A stretch of DNA of 64,000 nucleotides from Doryteuthis pealeii (taxonomy: Eukaryota > Mollusca > Cephalopoda > Myopsida > Loliginidae). Each line of letters starts with the position of its first letter. Position 1 is the first letter of the stretch. Both the position numbers and the translations under genes were made by a program. The DNA is taken from assembly GCA_023376005.1 (NCBI GenBank), contig CM042151.1:81988018-82052017 (forward strand), written 5' to 3'. Of the stretch, positions 35,217-47,996 are shown in pieces. Under the pieces are notes generated by a model. It had not been told where the DNA came from. It searched no databases and saw only the letters and a list, made by a program, of their open reading frames with translations.

Positions 35217-35836
35217 GGTTGGTTGGTTGGTTGGGTTTTACGGTATGTCAACCCATTGACATACCGGTAAAACCCCGTTTTGGTCGATACATTCTTGATC
35301 TGGACTCAGTTATTTCGTAAACTCATTTTTTATTTTTAAACACATTATTTTAGAACTCATTTTGTTCTATTTAACCCATAGATGGGACCCTAACAGGTAT
35401 TACCACTCCGGGTTAGAGTGGACCAGGGTGCAATGAGTTTGAAGGGGTGCTCCACATTTCCCAAACCTCCAGAACTGGAACCTCACCATCAGGTAGATTT
35501 TAACATCATTGCCAGGACATGAAGACCCTCAGCAACCGTCTTCTAGCACCCATATGATAAAAAGGGGTTGGGGCTTGACATAAGAGCAATAGGGTGTGGG
35601 CAATTATGTAGATTCGAGGGATTGGTGTGATCAGCTGATTGATCGGAGAGGTCCTCTCCGAACGCCTGTCTAGTCTGAGGGGGGTGTTGCATGTCATAGA
35701 CTACTCAGCCATTTTGGTTCATTCCTCAAGCATCACGGGTTGCCACCCACGGCCAACAGGTGGCCCAATTAGGGGAGTCTTACCCCTCTGCAGAGGTGCA
35801 GCCGGTGTATTCTCACGCCTCAGATAACAGGGCGGA
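35217..35836 (-). mobile_element. Family B element, copy 3 (rearranged)
   Basis: Minus-strand copy recognised by the ends GGTTTTACGGTATGTCAACCC and GGTGCAGCCGGTGTATTC (plus-strand view) and the internal GACCCTAACAGGTATTACCAC. Its 3' part contains an unrelated stretch of about 50 bases that recurs inverted at 36284-36327. Frames inside are not conserved in other copies. Confidence 0.65.
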
Positions 35837-35918
35837 CATTACAGCTGACCCACGAGACGTTCGACATACGAATTTTGTTTTAACATTATATATTATCAGA
35901 ATCATTCCGATATTTATC

Positions 35919-36232
35919 ATATATATATATATATATATATAAGTAATTGGTAATTTGTTTGAAGCATTGTTAAGTATGTTATAATGTATTAGTTTGAAAG
36001 CAATTACAATGCAAGTAAAAAATAAAACAAAAACAAAAAGATGTTATTTTTTGTTTTTATTTTTACTTGCATTGTAATTGCTTTCAAATTAATACATTAT
36101 AACATATATATATATATTAAATTCGAAGGCAATACAATGCGTATGAAAATAAAGACAAAAAGATGTTTTTTATGTCTTATCGATTTCAAAGCAAGAGCTT
36201 CATCATCAGAGTTTATTTTCAGAAATGACGTG

Positions 36233-36283
<51 letters not shown>

Positions 36284-36300
36284 GAGTTTACGAAATAACT
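35919..36300. repeat. (TA)n tracts and a 55-bp-arm hairpin
   Basis: (TA)n at 35919-35941 and 36234-36279 flank an inverted repeat, with arms about 35976-36031 and 36052-36106 (shared phrase AAAGCAATTACAATGCAAGT). A diverged third partial copy of the arm follows at 36118-36165. The open frames here depend on the repeats. Confidence 0.8.
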
Positions 36301-36329
36301 GAGTCCATATCAAGAATGCATCGATCAAA

Positions 36330-39300
36330 TATATATATATGTGTTTGTGTGTGTCTACTCCCTTAACTGAAACTCGTAGCCGAGTACCAGTATTTTGATC
36401 AGAGTGTGTAATTTACTGTTTAAGATCAACTGGTTATTAATTCATTTGATAAAAGATTCTTCTCGTTGTAATTTTCATCGCTGAATGATAAGGAATCCTA
36501 AACCATATATCATGAACTCTTATGGTTTTTTCTTCTGTTATCATACTTCCACTTTAATGTGCTTAAGTCACTGTTGTTCATCAGATCCTATTCTTTAGTG
36601 GCTGTTGTTTCTCTGAGTTACATCATATTCTCGTTTTAGCCTGACTGAAAATGTTATCATTTGGAATCCATGTTCTTGCAAGATTTTATTACCAAATCAA
36701 CTTGTCTGCTATTATTTCTTCTTTAGAGCTAGAAATCTATCGCCGCTGGAAATTTTCACATACTTTTTTCCATCAAACCAGTTACTCCAATTTTCTTAAT
36801 AAGTATATGCACATATACATATATTTGATTTATCATGTCTCCCCATTGTTAAAATGCACAACATATTTTCTGAGAGGATCAAGTTGATATAATTCTGAAA
36901 GATTGGTTAGGTGAATAAAATTATTACAATATTACACTGGTAGTATTTTTACATGACAAAAACGTTTTCTTATTGAATGGTTATTTTTTCTCTTTTTTTC
37001 TCTATTTTTCAATTTTATGTTTATCTATACATATTTACATTGATGTTATATCCATTTCTTTCTTATTTGCTATCTATTTCATACAAAAATATCTAGAATA
37101 GTTGTTAGGGGAATAAAATCGACAATATTACATTTTTGATAGTCATCGACGTTTTGTAATTATCAGTGCACATCTGTATGTATTCCGAAATAAATGATTT
37201 CCAATTCGTAAATTCAAATATTTCCAATGGAGTTGGTCTAATGTCTGCTACTTATATTCTACTTTAAATAATGAATAGAAGTAAATCGGATTGTATAGAC
37301 TCTGAGAAAATATACTACTGGGTTATCATGTTCAACAAAGTATGATTAAGTGAAATTCAGTATCTTAAATTGAATATAAATGAAATTGTCAAAGTTAAAA
37401 GGAAAAAAAAATGAATACAGATACTTAACTAAGTTTTCTTTCGTTTACGTGTTCAATGTTCACAAAAAGGAACAGCTGGTAAAGACAATATATTATATTA
37501 AATCCAAAGCGGATTTATTCTTTACATAAATAACGAGATTATATAGCAGTTATGTTTTTCTCTCAAACGACTTAATTCATTTAAATGTAAATAGCTATCA
37601 ATTATTTAAAATACTTTTATTTGAAATATGTCTTGTAATGTTCATATGTAATACTCATAGATCTAAAATCATGCTTATCTATCTATCTATCTATCTATCT
37701 AGAATGTATGTTCAATGAGAATCAAAACTGAATCTTTATTTCTTTTTATTTAATTTAGAATTAAATAAAAAGCAAGCAACAACTTCAGTTTCGGAGATTT
37801 TCAGTAGATGAGATTTTTATCTCGAAATATTAAGAATAAATTACTGGTTAACAAACAACACCATAGTTACCTTATTTTTCTTTACGGTTGCATTGTGATA
37901 TCCTTCAAAACCAACCACCAAACCAATATATATAACGTGTGTGTATTCGCGGTTGAAAATAGAGGTAAAATGCGGATAAAACAACACAACTAAATTCAAA
38001 TGATATTTTGCCTCGATCTTTTGAAGATTTGTCGAATTTATTCTAAAGACAAAATGGGTTCCACAGTCTATTTTTATGTTGAGTAGTTAATTTTTGAGAC
38101 AGGCAGAAGATGAGGGGGGTTTACAGTTCGAATATGAAAAAAAAATTAAGATCAGGATTTAATTATATCTATTCGAAGATAGGATGTTCTTAAAAAGTAA
38201 ATCCCTAATAAATAGATATAAAATTTAAAGAGAAATATGGACATCCATTTTTTATAACTTCCGGGGCATAAATATATACATGGAAATATATCATATATGT
38301 ATTTACTTTAATAAAATTATCATAATTACACATCAGATTTTTAACCGATTAATATACACTAATTCCTTCCAATTTGTTTTTGGTTATCTTTTACGATCTT
38401 CATCAAACACACACCACAATAGCACTAAATGCATTCAGCACGAGAATCTAAATTTTGTTATTATCCTTAAGTTTTTGATAAATATCCAACCTGTGCTTAA
38501 TTTGAGAATGCAGAAAATGTGAAAATACGATCAATTAGAAATTTTAAAATACTTTTTTTGATAAATTAAGAATAGTTACATTTCTGAATCATTATCTTAT
38601 TTCTTTTTTATTCTTTACTTTCCTGTTGGTTTTAAAATGAATTTAAAGACGCGTGAAATGTGAAAGAATGAAAAAGAAAATATTTGGAGGGGAATTTTTT
38701 TAAGCGAGATTTTTATTAAAAAAAAAAGAAACATAAAAGTACATGAATCTTAGTAAACATGACTAAATACAAAGGATATACTTATGAAGGATCAAAATCA
38801 AAATTTTGAGCAATTGAAATAGCAATAAAGTAAATGTGAGGAAAATAATTGAAATGGGAATTCTTAAACCGGGTACGCATATAAAATTACAACTGGGATA
38901 TTCTCTTTATATTTAAAAAAAAAAGAGATCAATTTCAATCGTTTTTTTTAATATTCAAAGATTTTTTATTCTTTTCAATAAAAATTAAAATCACATTATT
39001 TCTTTTAATTTCTTCATTTAATGACACATCAACCTTCGTGGGTTATCTAATGCTAATAATTGTAAAAAAAAACCAAACAAACAGTAGAGATACTCATTAA
39101 CCCATAGTTGGTGGATGAGGGGTTTATAACTTCCTAAGTTTGAACTAAGTTGTCGGGATATAATATGTTAAGTACTACACTACGGTGAGTACTCCTAAAA
39201 TTACATGAATTATAGTGAAAAGATAAAATACAAATGATAAGTTTGTGAAAGATAAAAATCAAAACCGAATGCTGGTTAAAAGTAATAAAGTAAAATATTT

Positions 39301-39430
39301 ACAAAAACATCGATATGTAGCGTAAAAACGACTTTTGAGAAGCGCCGAAATATGATACAAATATAAATTATCTTCGGATTTTACTCGTAACAAATAAAAG
39401 TATATGAGTTTCCAATTGTTCATATAGATC
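36330..39430. other. 3' flank of ZNF copy 3 and unassigned DNA
   Basis: No gene recognised. There is a (CTAT)n microsatellite at about 37675-37700. The block 38160-39300 is paralogous to 51480-52560, the matching 3' flank of ZNF copy 4 (for example ATAGCACTAAATGC and AATCCCTAATAAA-type phrases). Segment 37780-37935 recurs at 7090-7265. Confidence 0.5.
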
Positions 39431-39436
39431 TTTATT
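39431..39436 (-). terminator. Putative poly(A) signal AATAAA of the intact ZNF gene
   Basis: AATAAA on the minus strand about 200 bases beyond the stop codon of the intact gene. The position is conserved in copies 1 and 4 and altered in copy 2. Confidence 0.45.
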
Positions 39437-39637
39437 TGTATAAAACGGTATTCTCACCGGCTTATTGAACTTAGTATTTACTTTATCAATTAGAATATGT
39501 CTTCATTAAGTAGTTTTGCTTGTTTGTCGTATGTTGAAGTGATGTTTCATCATTTCCTGTAACTTTGGATAATTAAATCATCCAGTGGAAATACTTTCAT
39601 AATTTAAGATGAACATATCTCTATTTTACCAAAAAAA

Positions 39638-41017
39638 CTATGATAGTTCAATCCATGGAATAGCGTCCAATATATTATCTCCAATTTGAATGTTTGTTTC
39701 CAATCCCCTAAAAACAGTTGAAAAACTTTCTTGTTTCTGTGTCGAAGAACTGGGACAGTGTTGATAGTATGTGTTTTGTATTTGTAGGTTCACGTCTTCA
39801 TAATTAAGAATCGATGTAGCGTTTCTTTCTGGTAAAGATTCTTCTAGTGGATTCGATTGCTGATATTCATACATAGAATAATAAGTATTAAAACTAGATA
39901 TCCCACTTGACATCTCAAATTCTGAGGAAACCAGAGAGAAATTATCGAAGCTAATTTCCTTCTCTTCTGTAACTTTTGACATTAAAGGAAACAAGTTTTC
40001 GATGTTTCCCGCTAAATAACTTAGAATTTTGGGCGGATGTTCTATTGATCTGTTTAGAATTGATATTCCTGTGTTAGGCATTGACATATGCAAGTTTTGT
40101 TCATTTTCTGTATTGAAGCTAAAAGGGTTTGTGTCTTGTCTTTCGTTCAACGGTGGAATATTTTGACTACCTTGTGTTTGTATATTTATATTAAGATGTG
40201 AAATAGTTGACTGAATATTCTGTGAAATAGACTGGTGTGGAAATGTATGTTTGTCCATTTCATTAAAGCGTGTCGATAAGTTTGGATAATTAGCAACATT
40301 TTGATTGGTTATTCCATCTTGGAATGAATGTTGTTCAGGATGTATCGCTATTGATGATTGAATATTGGAAGATGAATGCTTTGAAGGATTCGCTTCATCT
40401 TTCGAATACATTTCTCGATGGTATGACATCTGATTGTTCATCGGAAATTTGTTATGGTATAGTTGGTATGAATATCCGTTCTCACATTCAATTTTGCTCA
40501 GATTTCCGGCTGAGATCTTTGGCTGAGGAAATTCTTCTAGTTGTGAATTCTTAAATGAACATTTTATTTCGTTATTATTTGAGGAATTGCTATTATTCTC
40601 ACTTGTATGTGGGCGTTCAAGACACTTTAAATTGTGAGTAACTGTAAAGGTTTTGTAACATTTATCATATTTGTAGGGTATCTCTCCCGTATGAGTGCGT
40701 TCATGAAGTTTTAAATTGTTAGACTGTGTAAAGGCTTTGGTACATTGCTGACATTTGAAGGGTTTCTCTCCTGTGTGAGTGCGTTCATGAACTTTTAAAT
40801 TGCTAGAATCTGTAAAGGCTTTGATGCATTGATGACACTTATAGGGCCTCTCTCCTGTGTGAGTGCGTTCATGACGTTTTAAATCGCTGGACCTTAAAAA
40901 AGCTTTGGTGCATTGATGACATTTAAAGGACTTCTCTCCGCTATGTATGCGCATATGAACTCTTAATTTTGATTTGGATGCAACAGATTTGTTACATATA
41001 CTGCATACAAATGCCAT
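39638..41017 (-). CDS. Intact C2H2 zinc-finger protein, 459 aa (copy 3)
   Basis: The only uninterrupted member of the local family. Finger 1 (Cys5, Cys8, His21, His25) follows the initiator Met directly. Fingers 2-4 (residues 26-109) have complete CxxC and HxxxH pairs and TGE-type linkers. Finger 5 (110-137) is degenerate: Tyr117 replaces the first Cys and Leu133 the first His. Residues 138-459 form an Asn/Gln/Ser-rich region shared by all four copies and ending Ile-Pro-Trp-Ile-Glu-Leu-Ser. No BTB, SCAN, KRAB or ZAD domain is recognisable. A nuclear DNA-binding regulator is the family expectation, and the tail is a candidate activation or interaction domain (inference). Start: the paralogues align well from this Met, but a decayed finger lies upstream, so a longer ancestral start is possible. 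Downstream is a conserved AATAAA at about 200 bases. Confidence 0.85.
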   Translation of the reverse strand: MAFVCSICNKSVASKSKLRVHMRIHSGEKSFKCHQCTKAFLRSSDLKRHERTHTGERPYKCHQCIKAFTDSSNLKVHERTHTGEKPFKCQQCTKAFTQSNNLKLHERTHTGEIPYKYDKCYKTFTVTHNLKCLERPHTSENNSNSSNNNEIKCSFKNSQLEEFPQPKISAGNLSKIECENGYSYQLYHNKFPMNNQMSYHREMYSKDEANPSKHSSSNIQSSIAIHPEQHSFQDGITNQNVANYPNLSTRFNEMDKHTFPHQSISQNIQSTISHLNINIQTQGSQNIPPLNERQDTNPFSFNTENEQNLHMSMPNTGISILNRSIEHPPKILSYLAGNIENLFPLMSKVTEEKEISFDNFSLVSSEFEMSSGISSFNTYYSMYEYQQSNPLEESLPERNATSILNYEDVNLQIQNTYYQHCPSSSTQKQESFSTVFRGLETNIQIGDNILDAIPWIELS

Positions 41018-41149
41018 ATCTCCGATATTTTCTCCTATGAGGACTTTTACGTTTTTTTTTTAATTAATTGCTTTTTAAAATTTAAGTTCAAACACATTCA
41101 TAATTGTAACCTGGAGTTGATCTACAATATTTTAACTAGATTCACTTAC

Positions 41150-41318
41150 AAATTAATTCTGTTTTTACCATTCAACAAAATGCTATGCATCCTGTAATAC
41201 AATCTGTCCGTACACCAAACCAATGACGATAGAAATCAGAAAAATCTTTTGCTCGATTTGATATCCAAGATCATTTACAGTGAAACGAGACGTGGGATAT
41301 ATCTCCACGGTGATGAAT
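41150..41318 (-). other. Putative 5' exon of the intact ZNF gene
   Basis: Minus-strand 169-base segment between the acceptor AG (41320-41319, context GTTTCATTGCAG) and the consensus donor GTAAGTGAA (41149-41141). The same arrangement recurs upstream of copies 1, 2 and 4 and in the orphan at 28.1 kb. No open frame spans it, so a 5' untranslated exon is likely. Which acceptor it joins near the coding exon is not obvious: only about 130 bases separate it from the ATG. Confidence 0.4.
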
Positions 41319-43128
41319 CTGCAATGAAACAAACAATAATATTACAAGTTGATAAATACATTATTTCGAATTATTCGGGAAAACTATGAAGATTAGATTT
41401 GCCAAACAAAATTTTCTTTCTTTCCGAATTTGAAAACGCGATAACAATTAGTTCGATATCAAAGTTGATATTAAAGTTGAAGCCTATTTTGAATGAACTA
41501 TTTTTTTCGTTTTAATTCAAAATGATACATTCTTATTTTTTAAAAAAAAAAGAAAAGTTAATCACATTACTGATGGAATAATAATAGACGTAAGATGACC
41601 ATGCAATAAAACACATTATATACCCAGCTCCCTTCTCCTTCTTTATTAATAATAGGATACTTAACGTAACACGAGTGCTCTCAGACCTATATGATAAGTT
41701 CGCACGTACGTCAAAGAAAATATCAAATAATATAGTGACCGCCAACCCTGAATCCATACTTTCTCACCATCACATATAAAATATATTAAGTACTTCACCG
41801 GTCATAATTATAGACGTTATCTCTCCCAGAAAATATTTCATTCCAAAATGTAGGGTGAGATTTTACATATATACCCTAAATTGAATAAGTTGTCTTAATA
41901 TTGCTCATATATGCTCCAATTGTAATAAATAAAAACAACTCTCACCCCAAATGGGTATTGGGTGGAGAGAAAAACTTAAAATCAAGAAATACACTAGTTG
42001 TTAATTGTATAAGCTAATCCTTAATCCATAATTTTGTCCCTTTTGTGTCCCCTATTTTTGTAGCTCTCTGACACAACTCTTCTTGTAAGATTACCATGCA
42101 ATAAAATACGTTATATCCCCAGTTACCTTATCATTATTCTTTTATAATGGAATAACTAACATAACACTACTGATCTGTGATATATGATAATTTGGCACAC
42201 TAAAGAATTTGAGACCCAAAGAATATATCAAATTATATCGTGACCTCCAATTGAAAACGTTTTCTTAAAACGTTGCATTTATTCAATTATTTCTGTGTGT
42301 TTTATAAACCGAAATATTTCTCCAAAGACTGATCGATAATATATTGATTTGATGTCCCAGGCGATATGATTATTTTATTTGTTGAATAAATTATTGTAAT
42401 ATTTTGGTAGTAATCTTTTTAAAAGTTTAATTCTAAAATCTAAAAGATATAATACAGATATATAGACATACGTTTTATATGAATATAGATATTCATTCAC
42501 GAACAATGCAATCAGAATACACTAATTAAAAAGAAGCAGGTCGCAAAGGAACAAGAGAAACATATTACCTATTACACCTCGATCAACACATTCTAAAGGA
42601 GGTAAAAATAATGAGGAAAATGTAACCATGGAATAAATAGACTAAAAAAAAGACATGTGGAATTATCCCGCAATCAGAGTAACAGAAGTATGAAAATATT
42701 TAAATCTCAGACAAATCTTAAACTTAATTTGTAGAGTTATGGAAAACCGAAAAGTATAACAGCTGGAGGACATATCCTAGTAGAGGTAAAAATTGAGATA
42801 TCTTCCAGGTAGGCTCGTCATCGTTATTAGTATAGTAATGATGCCATTGAATTAAATACTAAGGAGACTATATATTTACTATATAGACAACATATTTATA
42901 AAGTCGCAATTAAAGACAAATCACTCCATGTATATAGATAATATGAAGGTTTTTGCCAAGACTGAAAAAGAATTACAAACCCTAATACAAACTATCAAAA
43001 TTATAGGAATGGGATTTAGAATTTAAAAAATTTCACAATGCTTATAATAAAAAAAAAGGAAAAAGAGAAACACCTGACCCCCCCCAAAAAAAAACAAAAA
43101 AAAACTACCCATTATGTTTAAATTTTTG

Positions 43129-43176
<48 letters not shown>

Positions 43177-45225
43177 GCATTTTCTATAATTAATATTTTA
43201 GTAAGTTTCAATACTAATCAATGCTCTGATACGAGTCAATTATTTGAGGGGAGAGACTAAAGATATTCCGAATTCAAGGATTCATTATATTTTTTCACTT
43301 ATGTTTAGTAATTCCTTCTCTTTATTTAAATATCTTCAGATATTTTAGTCGGTAGTTTAATTTTTCTTACTGGATATATATTTATTTATTCTTTGGTTAA
43401 AATAGTCAGTTGGGAAATTGAAAAAAAAATGTTCAATTTCCAAACTGACTATTTCAACCAGAGAATAAATAAATATATATCCAGTCAGAATAATCGCGTT
43501 TATGTCAAAATGGAAAAAAACCCTGATTCCAATAGTAAACTAATATTTTAAGCTTAGAAAAAATTGAAGTAGTTCTATCAAATAGAAAGATGAATACAAT
43601 ATGATGAATTTTATTTAACTAAAAAAGTATATTAAATTTAAGAATTAAAAATTATTTCAACTGATTCTATCAGGAAGTGACAGAAAAATGATATCACAAG
43701 GATGAAATAACTAAAAAAAAATAGAATTTCTTTTGTATGGATGGCAGAATAGTAACAATTTACCGATATGGGTTTTAATAAAAAGGTTTGTTCGACATTC
43801 CCAGAAATTGACCTACTACAAGACACACATGAAAAAATACGAGGAAATCAACCAAGATATGGAAAACGAGTCAAAATAAATCAATGAATGGAAACAATTA
43901 AAACATTTAAATATCATAGGGAACTGATTTTAGTGATCACTTGTCAAAACTTTCTTATTTCGTGGCTCTGATAGTTCCTTATATTTAATGAAATGATTCT
44001 CTGTATTTTCAATTGAAAATATCTATTTTTTTCAAATGAACATAACGTATTTAAAGCCAAAATTTTAATTTCAGATCGTTTAGTCCTTCAAACTTATTTT
44101 ATAAATAAATTTTCCTTTCCAATTATATTATCAAGCAGAACAATTACTGATAAACAAAATGTTATGTACGTTAATTCCAACAGCCATTATTGAAAGCAAA
44201 TGAAATTTACCCCCTCAAAAATATTACGTAATATAAATGTCATTAGGAAAAAAGCTGATTTTTATCGATTGCATTTAATATATCTTTTATTTTAATGTTT
44301 GATAATTAATGATTATGTGTTACGGATATTAATGATGGTGATGGTTTTATTAGTTTAACACATACAAGCACCAAAGAATACATCAAATGATATCGTGACC
44401 GTCAAGATATAAATCTTCAATTCCCCCATATACATATAATATCTAATTTAACCATTCATAATTGCAGACATTATTTCCCCACTAAAAAATCTCACTCCAA
44501 CGGGTTGTGGTTAGATGTTATGTATGTAAGCTAAATTGAATATGTTTTCAACCAAGATATGGAAAACGAGTCAAAATAAATCAATGAATGGAAACAATTG
44601 AAGCATTTAGATATTATAGTGAAATAATTTTAGGGATCACTACTCAAAACTTTCTTATTTCGTGGCTGTGATAGTTCCCTATATTTAATGAAATAATTCT
44701 CTGTATTTTCAGTTGAAAATATTTTCTACTTTTTCAAATAAACATAACGTTTTTAAAGCCAAAATTGTAATTTCAGATCGTTTAGTCCTTCAAATGTATT
44801 TTGTAAATGTTCCTTTCCAATCATATTATCAAGCAGAACAATTACTGATAAACATAATGTTATATACGTTAATTCCAACAGCCATTATCGAAAGCAAATG
44901 AAATTTACCCCCTCAAAAATATTACGTAATATAAATGTCATTAGGAAAAAAGCTTATTTTTTATAGATCACATTTAATATGTTAATATCTTTTATTTTAA
45001 TGTTTGATAGTTAATGATTATGTGTTATGGATATTAATGATGGTTTTATTATTTTAACACATACAAGCACCAAAGAATACATCAAATGATATCGTGACCG
45101 TCAAGACACAATCTTCAATTCCCCCATATACATATAATATCTAATTTAACCATTCATAATTGTAGACGTTATTTCCCCACTAAAAAATCTCATTCCAACG
45201 GGTTGTGGTTAGATGTTACGTATGT
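41319..45225. other. Intergenic block of the duplicated unit
   Basis: No gene recognised. The segments about 43.83-44.5 and 44.55-45.2 kb are a close local direct duplication (CAACCAAGATATGGAAAACG start; ACCGTCAAGA end). A (CA)n-(TA)n microsatellite lies at 43133-43176. Segments near 42.3-42.95 kb recur near 25.0-25.45 kb. Confidence 0.55.
43369..43486. repeat. Hairpin-forming inverted repeat, arms about 53 bp
   Basis: Arms at about 43369-43423 and 43432-43486 (CTGGATATATATTTATTTAT and its complement) are separated by about eight bases. The paralogous locus near 33.15-33.25 kb lacks the inverted arm, so the arm probably arose by local strand switching. Confidence 0.75.
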
Positions 45226-45237
45226 AAGCTAAACTGA

Positions 45238-45770
45238 TTTGGTTTGTTTGGTTTGTTTTGTTTTACGGCATATAAACCTCAGTGGGTCATTTAATGCCGA
45301 TAAAGTTTTGAAATAAATCAATTCTTAATGGATAATACAATTTTTTTATAAATACATTTTTCTGAAGGGGTGCTCCACATTCTCCAGACCTCCAAAACTG
45401 GAACCTCACCATCAGATAGAGTTTAACGTCATTCCCAGGACATGTAGACCCACAGCCACCGCCTTCTAGCACCCATATGATAAAAGGGGTTGGGGCTTGC
45501 CATAAGGGCAATGGGGTTGGGAAAATAATATAGGTGCTAGGGCTTGACGTGACCAGCCGATTGATCGGAGGGGGCCTCTCCGACCGCCCGTCTAGCCCAT
45601 GATAGGGCCAAAGTGGAGTATTGCATGTCATGAACTGCTCATTCACCTGGGCTCTATCCTTAAGCATCACGGGTCGCCACCCACGGCCAACAGGTGGCCC
45701 CATTGGGGGAGTCTTACTCCTCTGTAGAGGTGCAGTCGGTGCATTCTAACGCCCCAGCCGACGGGGCGGA
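45238..45770 (-). mobile_element. Family B element, copy 2, with target duplication
   Basis: Full-length minus copy, about 533 bp, from CCGCCCCGTCGGCTGGGGCG (5', at 45770) to the A-rich 3' tail (plus view GGTTTGTTTGGTTTG). Flanks: AAGCTAAACTGA at 45226-45237 and AAGCTAAATTGA at 45771-45782, a 12-base duplication with one mismatch. The paralogous segment near 44.53 kb carries GTAAGCTAAATTGAATATG uninterrupted, i.e. an empty site. The frames are not conserved with other copies. Confidence 0.85.
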
Positions 45771-45782
45771 AAGCTAAATTGA

Positions 45783-47930
45783 ATAAGTTTTCTTAAAATT
45801 TCTAAGCTATAATAAAATTGTAATCATTTTAAGAAATATCACTCCAGATGTGAGGGGGTGAAAGTTTAGAATGGGAAGACACGCTAGTTTTTACTTGTAT
45901 AATTTAACCTTGAATCCATTTTATGTTTTTCTCTTGACATTACTGTGGTAGATTATAAGAAATAAAAACAAGAATCTTCCCCTATAAAAATGTTAGTATT
46001 CCTTGCTTGATTATTTTAAACTAAATAATTTCTTCAATAAAGGTTTATTGAAAAAGTATTTATAATAATTTTCATTCAATTGCAAAATCATTTTTCTGCC
46101 TCAAAATTGTTACCTAGTATAATATTTCTTCACTCAAGAATGACGTTTTTTTTTAATTTAGAAGAAATACAAATCCTGACTCATATTGTAATTAAATTGT
46201 TTTTTTAACTAATAAACATTTGAAAGATTTCTATCAAGTAGAAACCTGAACACTATAGGATAACATTTATTTAACTAAAAAAGGATATTAGATTTAAGAA
46301 TTAAAAGTTCAATCAACTGGTTCTACTAGAGGTTTAATGGAAGAGGCAGACAAGTGATATAACAAGAACAAGGTAATTAATACGAATATAATTATTTTTG
46401 TATGGATGAGACACATGAAAAGGGAAGAAAAGGGACGACAAGGAAAGTATTCAAAAAGTGGATGTGAATCAGAATAAATTAATGAGTAATTGAAACATTC
46501 AGATGTTACAGTGAACTAATTCTAGTGATCACTAGTAAAAACCGACTTTTGTTTCCGTATATTTCATGCATTGTTGACGGAAAATATTCTATACTTTATA
46601 TTTCAAATAAAACTGACATTTTCCAGACTAATTTGTTATTTTACATCCGTATAGAAGAATCTTATCAGTATATATCGCATGAAAATTATTAATATACAAA
46701 AGATGTTATGAACATCAGTTTCAACAGTAAACCAAATTTCACCCCCTCAAAATTACTTTGTGGAATATTTTGAAAATTCCAAGAAAACTCTTTTGAAAAT
46801 AAATCATTATGTATTTTAAGTTATCAATTAAATACTTAATATCATTAAATGAATAGTTTCTTTTTTAAATCCATTATATTATTTCAATAGTCGATGTATA
46901 ATATTAAGAAAAAGCGTAATCTATTATCGATTGCATTTAATATGTAAATATTTTTATTTTAATAAAACACTTCATAAAATGGTTATAACGTGTTAAACTA
47001 AAATATAAACATGTGACATTAAAACCGACGAACACCGAGCGAACTGCAATACAAAATGTCATTCAAATTCGTTTCTAAAGTAAAAATAGAACTTTCAACA
47101 TATCAAGTCATTCCTTCCCAATGAACTGACGACAGAAAACTGTTTCATTAAAATGGCAAAATCGTATCAAACTGAAACTAACAAAAACATCAAAATTATA
47201 ACATGGAATATTTAAACTGTCAATCGTTTAACGAATTGCAATATAAAATACTTTGTAAACCTGGAAAGTAAAATTATAATTAAACGGTGCAACTAAACAC
47301 ATTCCTAGATGTTTAATATATCCAGAAAAATACAACTTCAAATAAATATGAATGATAAATTACATAGAACAAACCTTTGCCTGTGCCTTTGATAAGAGAT
47401 ATTTTCAGAGAATGAATCAATTTGATATAAATCTGAAAAATATGTTAGTTAAATAATACATAGCATATTACACTGGCTAAATGTTAGGGGGAGTAAGATA
47501 TTTTCCAAGATAACATTCAAGTCCTACATTTATTATTTTTAATAAACCTTACTACGAAAAAGAATTCCATGCAACGAAAGAAAAAGTGCAAATATCTGGT
47601 AAACAAGGGTACGTGAGTTCGCTCCTTGCTGTTACTTTTTGTTGCTGTAGAATATTTCATGAGGTTAAAAAAAACCTTTGAGATATTTTCCATGAGAAAT
47701 ATGATTTTTTATTATAAAGATTTCGAAACATTATATCGTTTATTTAATCTTAATGTAATAAATGTTGAATTAATTCAATTATTGTTGTGTGTTTTACAAA
47801 GACGAATATTTCTCTCGAGAAATGTGCGAAAGATAGAAAAGACAAAATGCAAATTTCGTTGTTAAAATTATTGGGATTTACATAGCCTCTTTCCCTGTCT
47901 CTGCCTGCTTTTCTGTCCCCCCGACTCTCC
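45783..47930. other. Intergenic block with a family A copy
   Basis: 46.13-47.25 kb is a diverged copy of 33.2-34.8 kb. A family A copy follows from about 47270, running into the (TA)n at 47939. No gene recognised. Confidence 0.55.
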
Positions 47931-47934
47931 CCCT

Positions 47935-47938
<4 letters not shown>

Positions 47939-47996
<58 letters not shown>

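Noticed and set aside
37675..37701. CRISPR-like short regular repeats ((CTAT)n and similar tracts)
   Set aside because: Simple tandem microsatellite without spacers, in a eukaryotic sequence. Nothing in the window resembles a CRISPR array.
45287..45703. 138-codon frame, and its relative at 12230-12469
   Set aside because: It lies wholly in the family B element. The shared part is conserved because the repeat copies are similar, and the frame breaks in other copies.
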